Source: DASRHT01 sp035293765
GTDB taxonomy: Bacteria; Chloroflexota; Ktedonobacteria; Ktedonobacterales; Ktedonobacteraceae
Direction: 5' to 3'
DNA length: 64,000 nucleotides
Assembly (NCBI GenBank): GCA_035293765.1
Contig: DATGMF010000065.1
Span: 1 to 64,000 of the forward strand
The translations under genes were made by a program, and so were the position numbers. The notes beneath the pieces are model-generated. The model was not told where the DNA came from. It was given only the letters and a program-made list of their open reading frames with translations, and searched no databases. Shown piece after piece: positions 45,714-54,274 of the stretch (positions within the stretch are counted from its first letter, which is position 1; each line of letters opens with the position of its first letter).

Positions 45714-48386
45714 TTGCCAAACTGTAATTATATCCACGCGATGGACATCGGAAACGGCTATAGTCTATTTTTTTTGCACGGTCAGCCAACTCCTAAAGCC
45801 CATGCCTTTGAACTACCCGGTGATAAAGTGCAATACGCCCCTGATCGGCCAGCCGATGTGAAGCACGTCAGGTTAGAAATCACCCTCGATTTCGAACAGG
45901 AAACCATCAGCGGGACCGTATATACAGCTTTTTCTACCCTGTATGAAGAGGCCAGAACAATCACCTTTGATGCGGTAGAGCTGCAAATCGAAAAGGTGGC
46001 GCTGGTAGATGGCACCGATCTGGCTTACAGCACTACCAATAAAAAGCTGATCGTCACGCTGGATCGCCCCTATCATCACGGTGAGGAGTTTACTATCGCA
46101 GTCACGTATCATGCCAGGCCGCGTACAGGATTGCACTTCGTCAAACCCGCGCCCGAGGATCCAACCCGCCCTGTGCAAGCCTGGACCTTCGGACAGCCGC
46201 GTTACCACAGCCATTGGTTCCCCTGCCACGATGCGCCCAATGATCGCGCCACCACAGAGATTATCGTTACTGTGCCTGCCCAGTTCCTGACCGTCTCCAA
46301 CGGCAATCTGCTCAGCGTCACCGATAATGGCGCGACCAAAACTCACCATTGGCGCCACGACGTCCAGCATGCCGCCTATCTGATCTCGCTGGTCGTGGCG
46401 GATTTTGCCGTCATCGAGGACAGCTATAAGGGCAAGCCGGTAAACTACTACGTGCGCAAGGACCGCAAAGATGATGTCCTCTTGCTCATGGGTAAGACGC
46501 CCGCGATGATGGCCTTCTACTCAGACTTCACCGGCGTCGAGTACCCGTACGATAAATACGCTCAGACGGTGGTGGAGATCTATACGGGCGCGATGGAGCA
46601 TACGACCGCGACCACGCATAGCTTTTCTTTGTTGCTTGATCAGAAGGCCGCGCTGGATGTTGATATGGTGCCGGTTGTCGCGCACGAACTGGCTCACCAG
46701 TGGTTCGGCGACCTCGTGACCTGTCGCGACTGGGCTAACGGCTGGCTCAACGAGGGCTTTGCTACATATTTTGAGGAGTTGTGGGGCGAACACGATCTGG
46801 GGACCGACTGGTTCAAGTATTCTATGCTCAATGTCAAAAAAGGCTACCTCCAGGAGGACGCCCACTATCGACGACCGGTGGTCTACCATGTCTACTACGA
46901 CCAGGGCTTCGAGCTTTTTGATGGACACCTCTATAACAAGGGCGGCTGGGTGCTGCATATGCTGCGCCATCAGCTCGGCGACGCAACGTTCAGGCGCGCA
47001 ATCAAGGCATATCTTGAGCGGTACCGCGAAAAAGAAGTGATTACCGCCGATCTGGAGCGCACAGTGGAAGAGGTGAGTGGTCGCAGCCTGGGCCAATTCT
47101 TCCAGCAATGGATCTACGGCGGTGGCTATCCAGCTCTCGAAGTACAGCATACCTGGGATGACGAGAGCCATATGCTCAACCTCAAAATCAAGCAAACGCA
47201 GAAGATCGATGACCTGACCCCATGTTTCGTCACTCCCCTCGACCTCACCATTACCGTGCCGACGTCAGACGAGGCGGCCAGAGATAAGCTCACGACAGAC
47301 ACGCGCACCATACCGCTGCGTATCACGCTGGGAGCGGATGGACAGGCTGAGCAGAGCTTCTACATTCCGCTAGAGCACGAGCCGCTGATGATCTGTATCG
47401 ACCCGGATGGCTGGCTGCTCAAGACGCTGAAATTCGAGCGTCCAGCAGACATGCTATGCTACCAACTCGCACACGATCCTGATGTGCTTGGACGCATAGA
47501 AGCTGCGGAATCTCTGGGCAAGCGGAACGAAAACGCAAGCCTTGAGGCGCTCGTCAATACGCTGAACAATGACGCGTTCTGGGGAGTGCGTGTCGCCGCA
47601 GCCGCCGCGCTCGGCGAGATCGGCACCGAACGAGCGCAAACGGCGCTCATCCAGGCGTTGCAAACTCTTGAGCCCGTTCAGCATTCACGCGTGCGCGAAG
47701 CGATTGTGCGAGCGTTGGGAGACTTCCAGGCTCCTCAGCAAACGGAACTGGCGCAGCGATCTGCCGACGCATTACGCCCCATTCTCGAAGGCGGCGACGT
47801 CAGCTACAGAGTGGAAGCTGCCGCTGCCGAAGCTCTCGGGAAAACACGGACACCGGGCAGCGTCGAGCTCCTGACAACAATCATCGAACGTCCATCATGG
47901 ATGAGCTTCGTCCAGCGAGGCATCTTTAGTGGTCTCGGAGCAACGGGCGATGACCGGGTGGTCGATATCCTCGTCAGCTATCTCAACAATACCAGCAACC
48001 ACCCGATGTTGCGCCGTGCCGCTGCGATGGGGCTGCTTGTGCTTGGCAACAATCGCTATCTCTATAGCGAAGAGGCGCGCCAACGGGCTGTAACCGGGTT
48101 GCTCCAGACGGTCGAGCATGATAGCTGGGGACCAGCACGCATGACTGCATCAATGGCATTGGCAGCGTTGGGCGAGAAACGCGCGATTGAGACGCTTGAT
48201 CGCCTGGCAGGGTCCGAACTGGACTCCGGGGCTCAGCGATTAATGCGCGTGGCCGCACATACGCTGCGCACCGGCGATAAGAGCGATGAGCAACTCAAGC
48301 TGCTACGCCAGGACCTTGATGAAGTACGCGAAGAGAATCGCAAACTGCGAGAGCAGCTAAACGCCCTCGAAGCAAAGGTAAAATAA
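45714..48386 (+). CDS. M1-family aminopeptidase with C-terminal HEAT repeats
   Basis: The 890-residue zinc metallopeptidase has HELAHQWFGD with the downstream glutamate in WLNEGFATYFE at about 325-350. The exopeptidase motif reads GAMEHTTAT instead of the usual GxMEN. Residues about 590-860 form HEAT/Armadillo-like repeats (for example WGVRVAAAAALGEIGTERAQ), and the protein ends in a coiled coil (LRQDLDEVREENRKLREQ). The start is TTG 45714, with GGAG about eight bases upstream; ATG 45741 is the alternative. No signal peptide is seen, so it is probably cytoplasmic and processes peptides. Confidence 0.93.
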   Translation: MPNCNYIHAMDIGNGYSLFFLHGQPTPKAHAFELPGDKVQYAPDRPADVKHVRLEITLDFEQETISGTVYTAFSTLYEEARTITFDAVELQIEKVALVDGTDLAYSTTNKKLIVTLDRPYHHGEEFTIAVTYHARPRTGLHFVKPAPEDPTRPVQAWTFGQPRYHSHWFPCHDAPNDRATTEIIVTVPAQFLTVSNGNLLSVTDNGATKTHHWRHDVQHAAYLISLVVADFAVIEDSYKGKPVNYYVRKDRKDDVLLLMGKTPAMMAFYSDFTGVEYPYDKYAQTVVEIYTGAMEHTTATTHSFSLLLDQKAALDVDMVPVVAHELAHQWFGDLVTCRDWANGWLNEGFATYFEELWGEHDLGTDWFKYSMLNVKKGYLQEDAHYRRPVVYHVYYDQGFELFDGHLYNKGGWVLHMLRHQLGDATFRRAIKAYLERYREKEVITADLERTVEEVSGRSLGQFFQQWIYGGGYPALEVQHTWDDESHMLNLKIKQTQKIDDLTPCFVTPLDLTITVPTSDEAARDKLTTDTRTIPLRITLGADGQAEQSFYIPLEHEPLMICIDPDGWLLKTLKFERPADMLCYQLAHDPDVLGRIEAAESLGKRNENASLEALVNTLNNDAFWGVRVAAAAALGEIGTERAQTALIQALQTLEPVQHSRVREAIVRALGDFQAPQQTELAQRSADALRPILEGGDVSYRVEAAAAEALGKTRTPGSVELLTTIIERPSWMSFVQRGIFSGLGATGDDRVVDILVSYLNNTSNHPMLRRAAAMGLLVLGNNRYLYSEEARQRAVTGLLQTVEHDSWGPARMTASMALAALGEKRAIETLDRLAGSELDSGAQRLMRVAAHTLRTGDKSDEQLKLLRQDLDEVREENRKLREQLNALEAKVK

Positions 48387-48522
48387 TTCATTGCCGCGTT
48401 CCAGAGCGAAGCTAGCGCGTCAGCAGCGTTGGAACGCGGAACATTCCGAAGGAGTTCATTGCCGCGTTCCAGAGCGAAGCTAGCGCGTCAGCAGCGTTGG
48501 AACGCGGAACATTCCGAAGGAG
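48387..48522. repeat. Two tandem copies of a 68-bp repeat
   Basis: Units 48387-48454 and 48455-48522 are essentially identical and start directly after the aminopeptidase stop. Each holds an inverted pair, CCGCGTTCCA and TGGAACGCGG, around AGCGAAGCTAGCGCG. A third, inverted and shorter-matching copy lies at 48833-48906. Confidence 0.9.
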
Positions 48523-48531
48523 TTTGTTTCT

Positions 48532-48576
48532 CCTGATGGTCGTAAAAAGGTCGGTAATCTTTTTACGACCATCAGG
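48532..48576. terminator. Perfect 18-bp hairpin terminator
   Basis: CCTGATGGTCGTAAAAAG pairs perfectly with its complement across a nine-base loop. The descending arm itself contains CTTTTT. It lies behind the aminopeptidase gene and the tandem repeats and can terminate in either direction. Confidence 0.75.
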
Positions 48577-48722
48577 ACTGTTTTCCTGTGCTCTAGCCCT
48601 TTTTGCTGAGTTTTCATGAGAAAAGAAACTAATCTATCCCTTCCTGCGTCTATTTTATTAGAGGAACTTCCCTGATAGTTATAAATTGCATACAGAAAGT
48701 GATCTATTTCACTGAATTTTCC

Positions 48723-48751
48723 TTGACATTCAGGGCAATGTAAGTTACAAA
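48723..48751 (+). promoter_or_regulatory. Sigma70 promoter for the DUF4012 gene
   Basis: TTGACA (48723-48728) and TACAAA (48746-48751) are 17 bases apart in AT-rich DNA. It lies between the terminator and the inverted repeat copy that overlaps the start of the next gene. Confidence 0.55.
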
Positions 48752-48832
48752 CGAATTGTCTGTCCGATAAATATTATGGGTTCCCATTTAAATTATGATA
48801 GTATCGTTTTTACCATACATAATTTTGAAATA

Positions 48833-48906
48833 TTCCGCGTTCCAACGCTCCCACGATGAATCGGGGAGCTACAGCAGCTAGCTTCGCTCTGGAACGCGGC
48901 AATGAA
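48833..48906. repeat. Inverted third copy of the GCGTTCCA repeat, overlapping gene start
   Basis: Arms CCGCGTTCCA and TGGAACGCGG frame a centre that includes AGCTAGCTTCGCTCTGG, the reverse complement of part of the tandem units. The open frame of the DUF4012 gene begins inside it, so about 17 N-terminal residues would be encoded by the repeat if ATG 48856 is used. Confidence 0.75.
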
Positions 48907-51900
48907 TTATTTCCATTTTTATGTATACGTGCCGCGGGGGTAACAACATTGCTTGATATACATGAGAAACATTCTTCTCCTGACCAGGAACGTCAACAGG
49001 ATATCTCTTCCTGGCGCGCCGTTGATGTCCAGCGTTTGAACAAACGAGGAAGAAAGCATTATTATAGACGCAAGGCTGCCATCACAGCCTACTTTACTAC
49101 AAACCGACCCGTTGAAGAGATCGCGACGGAGCATCATCTCCCGGCAGAACGATTGCTAGAGCTTGCGCAACAATGCTTGCTGCGACATGAAGACGGCACG
49201 CCCTGGGGATTTCGCGCGCTCGCACCGGGAGCAAATGTTGTTGATCACAACCCCTCCACGCAGGAGAGCGAGGCAACAATCATCGATAGCGAGCCAATCG
49301 AGGCGCCCGCCAATCAGTCCATAGCTGAAGCGCTCGCCGATCAAGAATCCGACCTCGTTGAGCATATAGAGGATGTAGCAGAGGCAACTGAAGCGGACGA
49401 GCAGACGCCGGACGAGGATGATACGCTGCCTGCCATTGCTGCGCAAAAGATCGCCATATCTGATACTACTGATATTTTTCCCACTGCTGAACAAGCACCC
49501 GCAGTAGAAGAGCATACCGTCCCCGCCGATCAGCAAGAGACACTCAACGAGATGGTCGCATCCGACCATGATGAGGCAGCCGTATCTGATGACGAGATTG
49601 ATGCGGCGGAAATTGAAGAGGAGTCACCTGACGAGATTACTGTCCTCGTTTCCTTCGAGGACGAGGCTGATATCGCAGAGGTCGAGGAGGAGACGGCTAA
49701 CGAGGATAACAAGCAATCGCTGGTGGGAGCGGGAGCCCTTCTTTTAAGAAGAATAGGAAACGCTCTTCCTGATAAGCTCACCGCCGCTCTTTCTGTGCCG
49801 ATAAAGCTCTCCTCAGAAGAGATAGTCGGCTCTCTCACATCGCGCTATACGCGGCGGCACCGGCAGTCTTCCTCCAGCGATAAGCACATTACCAGTCCGA
49901 GACATATAGCCTATAAGCGTCGGCAGCGCACGGCCAGGAGTACGAGTAAGCGCAACCTTCATCGTATCGTGAGCATCACCGTTCTGGTAGTCATCATGCT
50001 GGGGATACTGGTGCCGTTGGGCGTCGGGCTGACAGCCTATAATCTCTACAACAGCGTGAATACCACGGCGCATGATGGTATCAACCATCTGCTCGCCGTC
50101 AAGACCTTGCTGCCAATCTCAAAAAGCGATCCCACGGCAGCTCTCGACCCGGTGAAGCTGCAACAGGTCCAGAAGGAGTTTAGCGCGGCGGAAGGCGATT
50201 TTACCCAGCTTCAGCGTATGGTGGAACGCCCCGACGTGCAATCGGCGGTCAATCAGTTCTCGCCCAGCTACAGCCGCGAACTGGTAGCCGCGAAACACCT
50301 GGTACAGGTAGCCCTGGACGTATCGCGCATGGGACAGGAGGTGAGCAACGTCGGGCTCATCGCGGCCCACGTTATTCATGGCTCGCCGCTGGCTAATAGC
50401 TCCTCAAAGCCCTTAATCTCCGCTGCAGACATCTCGACCATCCAGGGCACATTAATTCACGCGCTCTATTACATTGATGACGTTCAATTGAATATGAGCC
50501 AGGTGAATTTGAAGGACATCCCTATTAGCGCCAAACAGAAAACCGAGCTGGTCGGATTGTTGAACCTGTTACCGCAGGCGCGCGATATGATCACGCAGGC
50601 GCAGAGCCTGGTGCCACCGATAGCCTGGTTGCTCGGCGTGGGGCATCAGAGACGTTTCCTGGTCCAGACGATGGATCGCGGCGAACTGCGCCCCAGCGGC
50701 GGCTTTACCGGCCAGTATGGCATTTTGCAAATTCAGGATGGCAGTATGGCCCCCTTCAGCCTGCGTGATGTCGCTTTACTGGATTATGCCGGCAATGGCA
50801 TCGAGCTCGGGCGTCCCGCGCCTCCAGAGTATCGGAGCTGGATGAACTTCGGCAACTGGGGGTTACGCGACTCCAACCTTTCAGCCGATTATCCGACCAC
50901 CGCCCGTATGAGCATGCAGGTTTTTGAGGAAGAGGGAGGCGGTCCCGTCGATGGCGATATCTCCTTCACGCCCACCTTTATTGGACATATCCTCGACGTG
51001 ACCGGGCCGCTTCATATCAGCGAATACAACGAGACGATTACTTCAAAAAATCTGGAGGATCGCCTGCACTACTACCAGCAGAATTACAACGCGATTGCGC
51101 TCGAACGTGAGAAGACCGGAGATAACAGTCACGCAGTACGCAAAGCCTTCACCTCGCTGGTGGGCAGCATGCTGCTCGACCGCGTGCGCCATCTTCCAAC
51201 CAGGCAACTGCTGGATATTATCAAAGTTGCGACCAAAGATTTACAGTCGCGCGACCTGGAGATCTACTTTACCGATCCCACCGCCGAGCAATGGCTGGTC
51301 GAGCACGGCTATAGCGGTGCCATGAACACGTTCAGCAAACGGGACGGCTTCATGGTGGTACAAGCCAATATCAGCATCAGCAAAGCCAGCCAGTACGTGC
51401 ATACCACCGAGCACGATGACGTCGTCCTGGATAGCCAGGGCGGCGCCACCCATACGCTCACCATCACGCTCGATTATCGCCAGACCGGTCCGGTCTATGG
51501 CTTCGATACCTATGCCGACTATATCCGCGTCTACGTCCCGCAATCAGCGCAATTCCTCTGGGGCGACGGCTTCGACACCGGTCAGGCCCTCTGCAAACCA
51601 AACCAGCCGCCACCACCCAACGGCGGAGGTGGAAATGGTGGCGGCGGGAATGGCGGTGGTGGTACCGGCGGCAACAATCCGCCGCCACCGCCAAAAGACG
51701 ATTGCAAGCAATATAATACATCTTTCCCGAGTAGCGCACGTTACTGTCCAAGCGGAAACTACGCGCTCGGAGACCGCCTGTTCCATCAGGCGTGGCCGAT
51801 TGACAAGCTTGGCGCACCGACCGCGCTCACCAGCGATCTGCCGGGACGCGCCATGTGGGGAGGACTGACCGTGACGCCCAAAAACTGCACCTCCTACATT

Positions 51901-52092
51901 ACTCTTTCGTGGTATGTACCACATGCAGTCAACCAGGGTTCCGGCCAGCCTTCTTATTCACTGCTGGTCCAGAAGCAAGGCGGCTATATCCCGACAGTTG
52001 AAATTACCGTCAACACGGACGATTTCAAAAAAATCAAGCCCTGGCAGGCCAGCAGCGATATCGCAGCGGATACCGTTTTTTCGTCACATTGA
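48856..52092 (+). CDS. DUF4012 membrane protein with N-terminal transposase-like HTH
   Basis: The frame encodes 1078 residues from ATG 48856; TTG 48949, eight bases after GGGGG, would avoid the repeat-encoded start and gives 1047. Residues 65-125 resemble the HTH of Mu/IS-type transposases, ending in DGTPWGFRALAPG. A very acidic disordered stretch (about 130-310) and a basic stretch precede one membrane helix near 373-395. The extracellular part includes DUF4012 (VQTMDRGELRPSGGFTGQYG near 600), a Gly/Pro spacer at about 915-950, and a C-terminal domain. DUF4012 proteins often sit near polysaccharide genes in Gram-positive-like bacteria, but their role is unknown. Confidence 0.85.
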   Translation: MNRGATAASFALERGNELFPFLCIRAAGVTTLLDIHEKHSSPDQERQQDISSWRAVDVQRLNKRGRKHYYRRKAAITAYFTTNRPVEEIATEHHLPAERLLELAQQCLLRHEDGTPWGFRALAPGANVVDHNPSTQESEATIIDSEPIEAPANQSIAEALADQESDLVEHIEDVAEATEADEQTPDEDDTLPAIAAQKIAISDTTDIFPTAEQAPAVEEHTVPADQQETLNEMVASDHDEAAVSDDEIDAAEIEEESPDEITVLVSFEDEADIAEVEEETANEDNKQSLVGAGALLLRRIGNALPDKLTAALSVPIKLSSEEIVGSLTSRYTRRHRQSSSSDKHITSPRHIAYKRRQRTARSTSKRNLHRIVSITVLVVIMLGILVPLGVGLTAYNLYNSVNTTAHDGINHLLAVKTLLPISKSDPTAALDPVKLQQVQKEFSAAEGDFTQLQRMVERPDVQSAVNQFSPSYSRELVAAKHLVQVALDVSRMGQEVSNVGLIAAHVIHGSPLANSSSKPLISAADISTIQGTLIHALYYIDDVQLNMSQVNLKDIPISAKQKTELVGLLNLLPQARDMITQAQSLVPPIAWLLGVGHQRRFLVQTMDRGELRPSGGFTGQYGILQIQDGSMAPFSLRDVALLDYAGNGIELGRPAPPEYRSWMNFGNWGLRDSNLSADYPTTARMSMQVFEEEGGGPVDGDISFTPTFIGHILDVTGPLHISEYNETITSKNLEDRLHYYQQNYNAIALEREKTGDNSHAVRKAFTSLVGSMLLDRVRHLPTRQLLDIIKVATKDLQSRDLEIYFTDPTAEQWLVEHGYSGAMNTFSKRDGFMVVQANISISKASQYVHTTEHDDVVLDSQGGATHTLTITLDYRQTGPVYGFDTYADYIRVYVPQSAQFLWGDGFDTGQALCKPNQPPPPNGGGGNGGGGNGGGGTGGNNPPPPPKDDCKQYNTSFPSSARYCPSGNYALGDRLFHQAWPIDKLGAPTALTSDLPGRAMWGGLTVTPKNCTSYITLSWYVPHAVNQGSGQPSYSLLVQKQGGYIPTVEITVNTDDFKKIKPWQASSDIAADTVFSSH

Positions 52093-52094
52093 TC

Positions 52095-52125
52095 GAAAAA
52101 GCTTGAGCTCAGAAAAGCTTTTTTC
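52095..52125 (+). terminator. Intrinsic terminator of the DUF4012 gene
   Basis: GAAAAAGCTT and AAGCTTTTTTC form a ten-base-pair stem with a ten-base loop and a built-in T run, starting two bases after the stop codon. A second hairpin, CAGCCCCAC/GTGGGGCTG at 52130-52163, follows directly. Confidence 0.75.
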
Positions 52126-52171
52126 AATGCAGCCCCACAGGGCTTGGACGACCAGTGGGGCTGAACGTCCA

Positions 52172-52200
52172 TTGACATAGGACAATCTCCACGGCATACT
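52172..52200 (+). promoter_or_regulatory. Sigma70 promoter of the R2lox gene
   Basis: TTGACA (52172-52177) and CATACT (52195-52200) are 17 bases apart, 121 bases before the R2lox ATG. The leader contains a short symmetric element ACTGGTAGTCAGT at 52215-52227. Confidence 0.5.
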
Positions 52201-52321
52201 ATAGACAGCATATGACTGGTAGTCAGTCAATACGCTATCTGAATAAACCTCAAGCGTCGGCATAGTAAGGAACCAGACACTGCTCGCTACCTGCTCGGCT
52301 TAGCGCAAAGAAAGTGGGACT

Positions 52322-53242
52322 ATGACACAGACATACAAACCGCATCTCTCATTTGCCACGACCAGCCCCCAGGGTCTACGTCACGATATCCTCCCCATGC
52401 GCCTCTATCACAAAGCCAAAAAGCTAGGCGTCTGGGACCCGCGCAGCATCGATTTCTCGCAGGATGTTATCGACTGGCAAAATTGTAACGAGGGCGAAAG
52501 GGAAACCATTCTAAGATTGACCTCTCTGTTTCAAGCGGGAGAAGAGAGCGTCACACTCGACTTGCTGCCGCTGATCCTCACTGTTGCGCAGGAGGGCCAT
52601 CTTGAGGAAGAGATGTTCCTGACCACCTTCTTGTGGGAAGAGGCGAAGCACACCGAATTCTTCCGCCGCTTCCTTGACGAGGTGGTACAGGAGCGCATCG
52701 ACCTGCATCATTTTCATACCGCCAGCTACCGCCAGCTCTTTTACGAGGAACTGCCCGCGACCATGTACGCGCTGCTACGCGACCCCTCTCCAGAGGTGCA
52801 AGCCAGAGCGTCCGTCACCTACAATATGATCATCGAGGGCGTGCTGGCGGAGACGGGCTATCAAACCTATTTCGATATCCTGGTCGCAAATAACCTCATG
52901 CCTGGCCTTCAGCAGGGGATCGGCTATCTCAAACGCGACGAATCGCGCCACATCGCTTATGGTGTGTATCTGATCTCGCGCCTCGTAGCCCAGAATCCCG
53001 CGCTCTGGTCGGTCGTCGAAGCTCGCATGAACGAGCTGTTGCCATTAGCGCTCGGCATCGTGCAAGAATCAGATGACTATCCTGAGGAGGCAGAGCGACC
53101 TTTCGGCATCAATATGCAGAGCTACATGGGCTATGCGATGATGCAGTTCAATAAGCGTGTCGCCCGCATCGAAAAAGCCAGAACCCAGACGCTCGCCCAA
53201 CTCTACGAACTGGCCGAGAACGAAGACGAGATCGTGGTGTAG
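52322..53242 (+). CDS. R2-like ligand-binding oxidase (R2lox)
   Basis: R2lox proteins are ferritin-like Mn/Fe oxidases related to ribonucleotide reductase R2 that bind a fatty-acid-like ligand. The 306-residue protein has the metal ligands in FQAGEESVT, WEEAKHTEFF, MIIEGVLAETGY and KRDESRHIAYG. The Val in EESVT and the Tyr in AETGY match positions of the Val-Tyr ether crosslink known in the family. The helix that would carry the R2 radical tyrosine pattern is replaced as expected. ATG 52322 follows GGGA closely. The stop codon TAG lies inside the palindromic repeat that follows. The physiological substrate is unknown. Confidence 0.93.
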   Translation: MTQTYKPHLSFATTSPQGLRHDILPMRLYHKAKKLGVWDPRSIDFSQDVIDWQNCNEGERETILRLTSLFQAGEESVTLDLLPLILTVAQEGHLEEEMFLTTFLWEEAKHTEFFRRFLDEVVQERIDLHHFHTASYRQLFYEELPATMYALLRDPSPEVQARASVTYNMIIEGVLAETGYQTYFDILVANNLMPGLQQGIGYLKRDESRHIAYGVYLISRLVAQNPALWSVVEARMNELLPLALGIVQESDDYPEEAERPFGINMQSYMGYAMMQFNKRVARIEKARTQTLAQLYELAENEDEIVV

Positions 53243-53305
53243 GGGCAGTGCCTTGCGTCTGCCCTCGTATCCCTTCACAGGGCAGGCGCAAGGCACTGCC
53301 CCTAC
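53239..53305. repeat. Palindromic GTAGGGGCAGTGCC repeat overlapping the R2lox stop
   Basis: A 19-base arm, GTAGGGGCAGTGCCTTGCG, and its exact complement at 53287-53305 enclose a centre with a further TGCCCT/AGGGCA pair. The R2lox stop TAG is bases 2-4 of the left arm. It can serve as a transcription terminator-like hairpin but lacks a T run. Confidence 0.85.
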
Positions 53306-53338
53306 CAGCCCATCCATACCAGTCCTATTCCCCAAAGA

Positions 53339-53347
53339 TGGTATACT
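53339..53347 (+). promoter_or_regulatory. Extended -10 promoter element
   Basis: TGGTATACT lies 62 bases before the ATG of the sugar isomerase family gene. It is the third occurrence of this exact motif in front of a gene in the window. Confidence 0.45.
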
Positions 53348-53408
53348 TACACTAATTCAGGCAAAAAACGCAGCATTAGAGATGGCCTGAAGCGTTGGGA
53401 GATTTTTT

Positions 53409-54161
53409 ATGAAAGATACACATGTAGGGCTCCAGTTATATACTGTGCGCGACCAGACAGCGCAGGACTTCAAGCGGACGGTGCAGCGGGTGGCTGAAAT
53501 GGGATACTCCGCCATAGAGTTCGCTGGATATGGCGGCCTGATGTCCAGAGATATGGCGGCGCTGCTGGCCGATACAGGCTTACGAACTGCCGGTACCCAT
53601 ATTGGCCTGAGCACGCTGGAGCAAAATATCGAGAGCGAACTGAACTATTGTCTCGATATCGGTTGTCCCTTCCTGGTGATGCCCTCCCTGCCGCCTGAAA
53701 TGCGCAACGCCGCGAGCATCCACGCTCTGGCAACGCGCCTGAACAGAGCAGGACAACGCTGCCAGCAGCGCGGCGTGACACTGGCCTACCACAACCACGC
53801 TTTCGAATTTGAGTGCGACCAGCAGAGCAACGAATATTTGCTCGATATTCTCCTTAATGAGACAGATCCCGCGGTGGTCAAGCTGGAGTTTGATGTCTAC
53901 TGGGCTGCCTTTGCGGGCGTTGATCCGGTGGCGTACCTGCGGCGCTATGCCGAACGGGTCCCTTTGCTCCACCTCAAAGATATGGCAGCCGACCGCACAT
54001 TCACCGAGGTGGGCGATGGCACGCTGGATATGGCGCGCATCTGCGAAGTGGCGCTGGAGAGTGGCACGCGTTTCTTGCTCGTTGAGAATGATCAGCCGCG
54101 CGTCCCTTCATTGGAAAGCGCACGCCGTTCACTGGAGAATCTCAACAGTATGCTGATCTGA
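53409..54161 (+). CDS. Sugar phosphate isomerase/epimerase family protein
   Basis: A 250-residue TIM-barrel protein of the AP endonuclease 2 superfamily. Visible features are VGLQLYTVRD at the N terminus, the GYSAIEFAGYGG strand, TLAYHNHAFEFE, VKLEFDVYWAAFAGVDP, PLLHLKDM and FLLVENDQP, which supply the expected His, Glu and Asp metal ligands. GGGAG precedes ATG 53409 at eight bases. Members isomerise or epimerise sugars or act as inosose-type dehydratases; the substrate is not evident because neighbours are unrelated. Confidence 0.88.
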   Translation: MKDTHVGLQLYTVRDQTAQDFKRTVQRVAEMGYSAIEFAGYGGLMSRDMAALLADTGLRTAGTHIGLSTLEQNIESELNYCLDIGCPFLVMPSLPPEMRNAASIHALATRLNRAGQRCQQRGVTLAYHNHAFEFECDQQSNEYLLDILLNETDPAVVKLEFDVYWAAFAGVDPVAYLRRYAERVPLLHLKDMAADRTFTEVGDGTLDMARICEVALESGTRFLLVENDQPRVPSLESARRSLENLNSMLI

Positions 54162-54274
54162 TTGTCCGATTACGTTGTAATTGTGATTACGCCGTAATAT
54201 TGTAGTTACCCCCGAATATAGACACAGCAGCACTTATCGATCACATTTATCCCATCTGGAAGGAGCAGTCTGGC

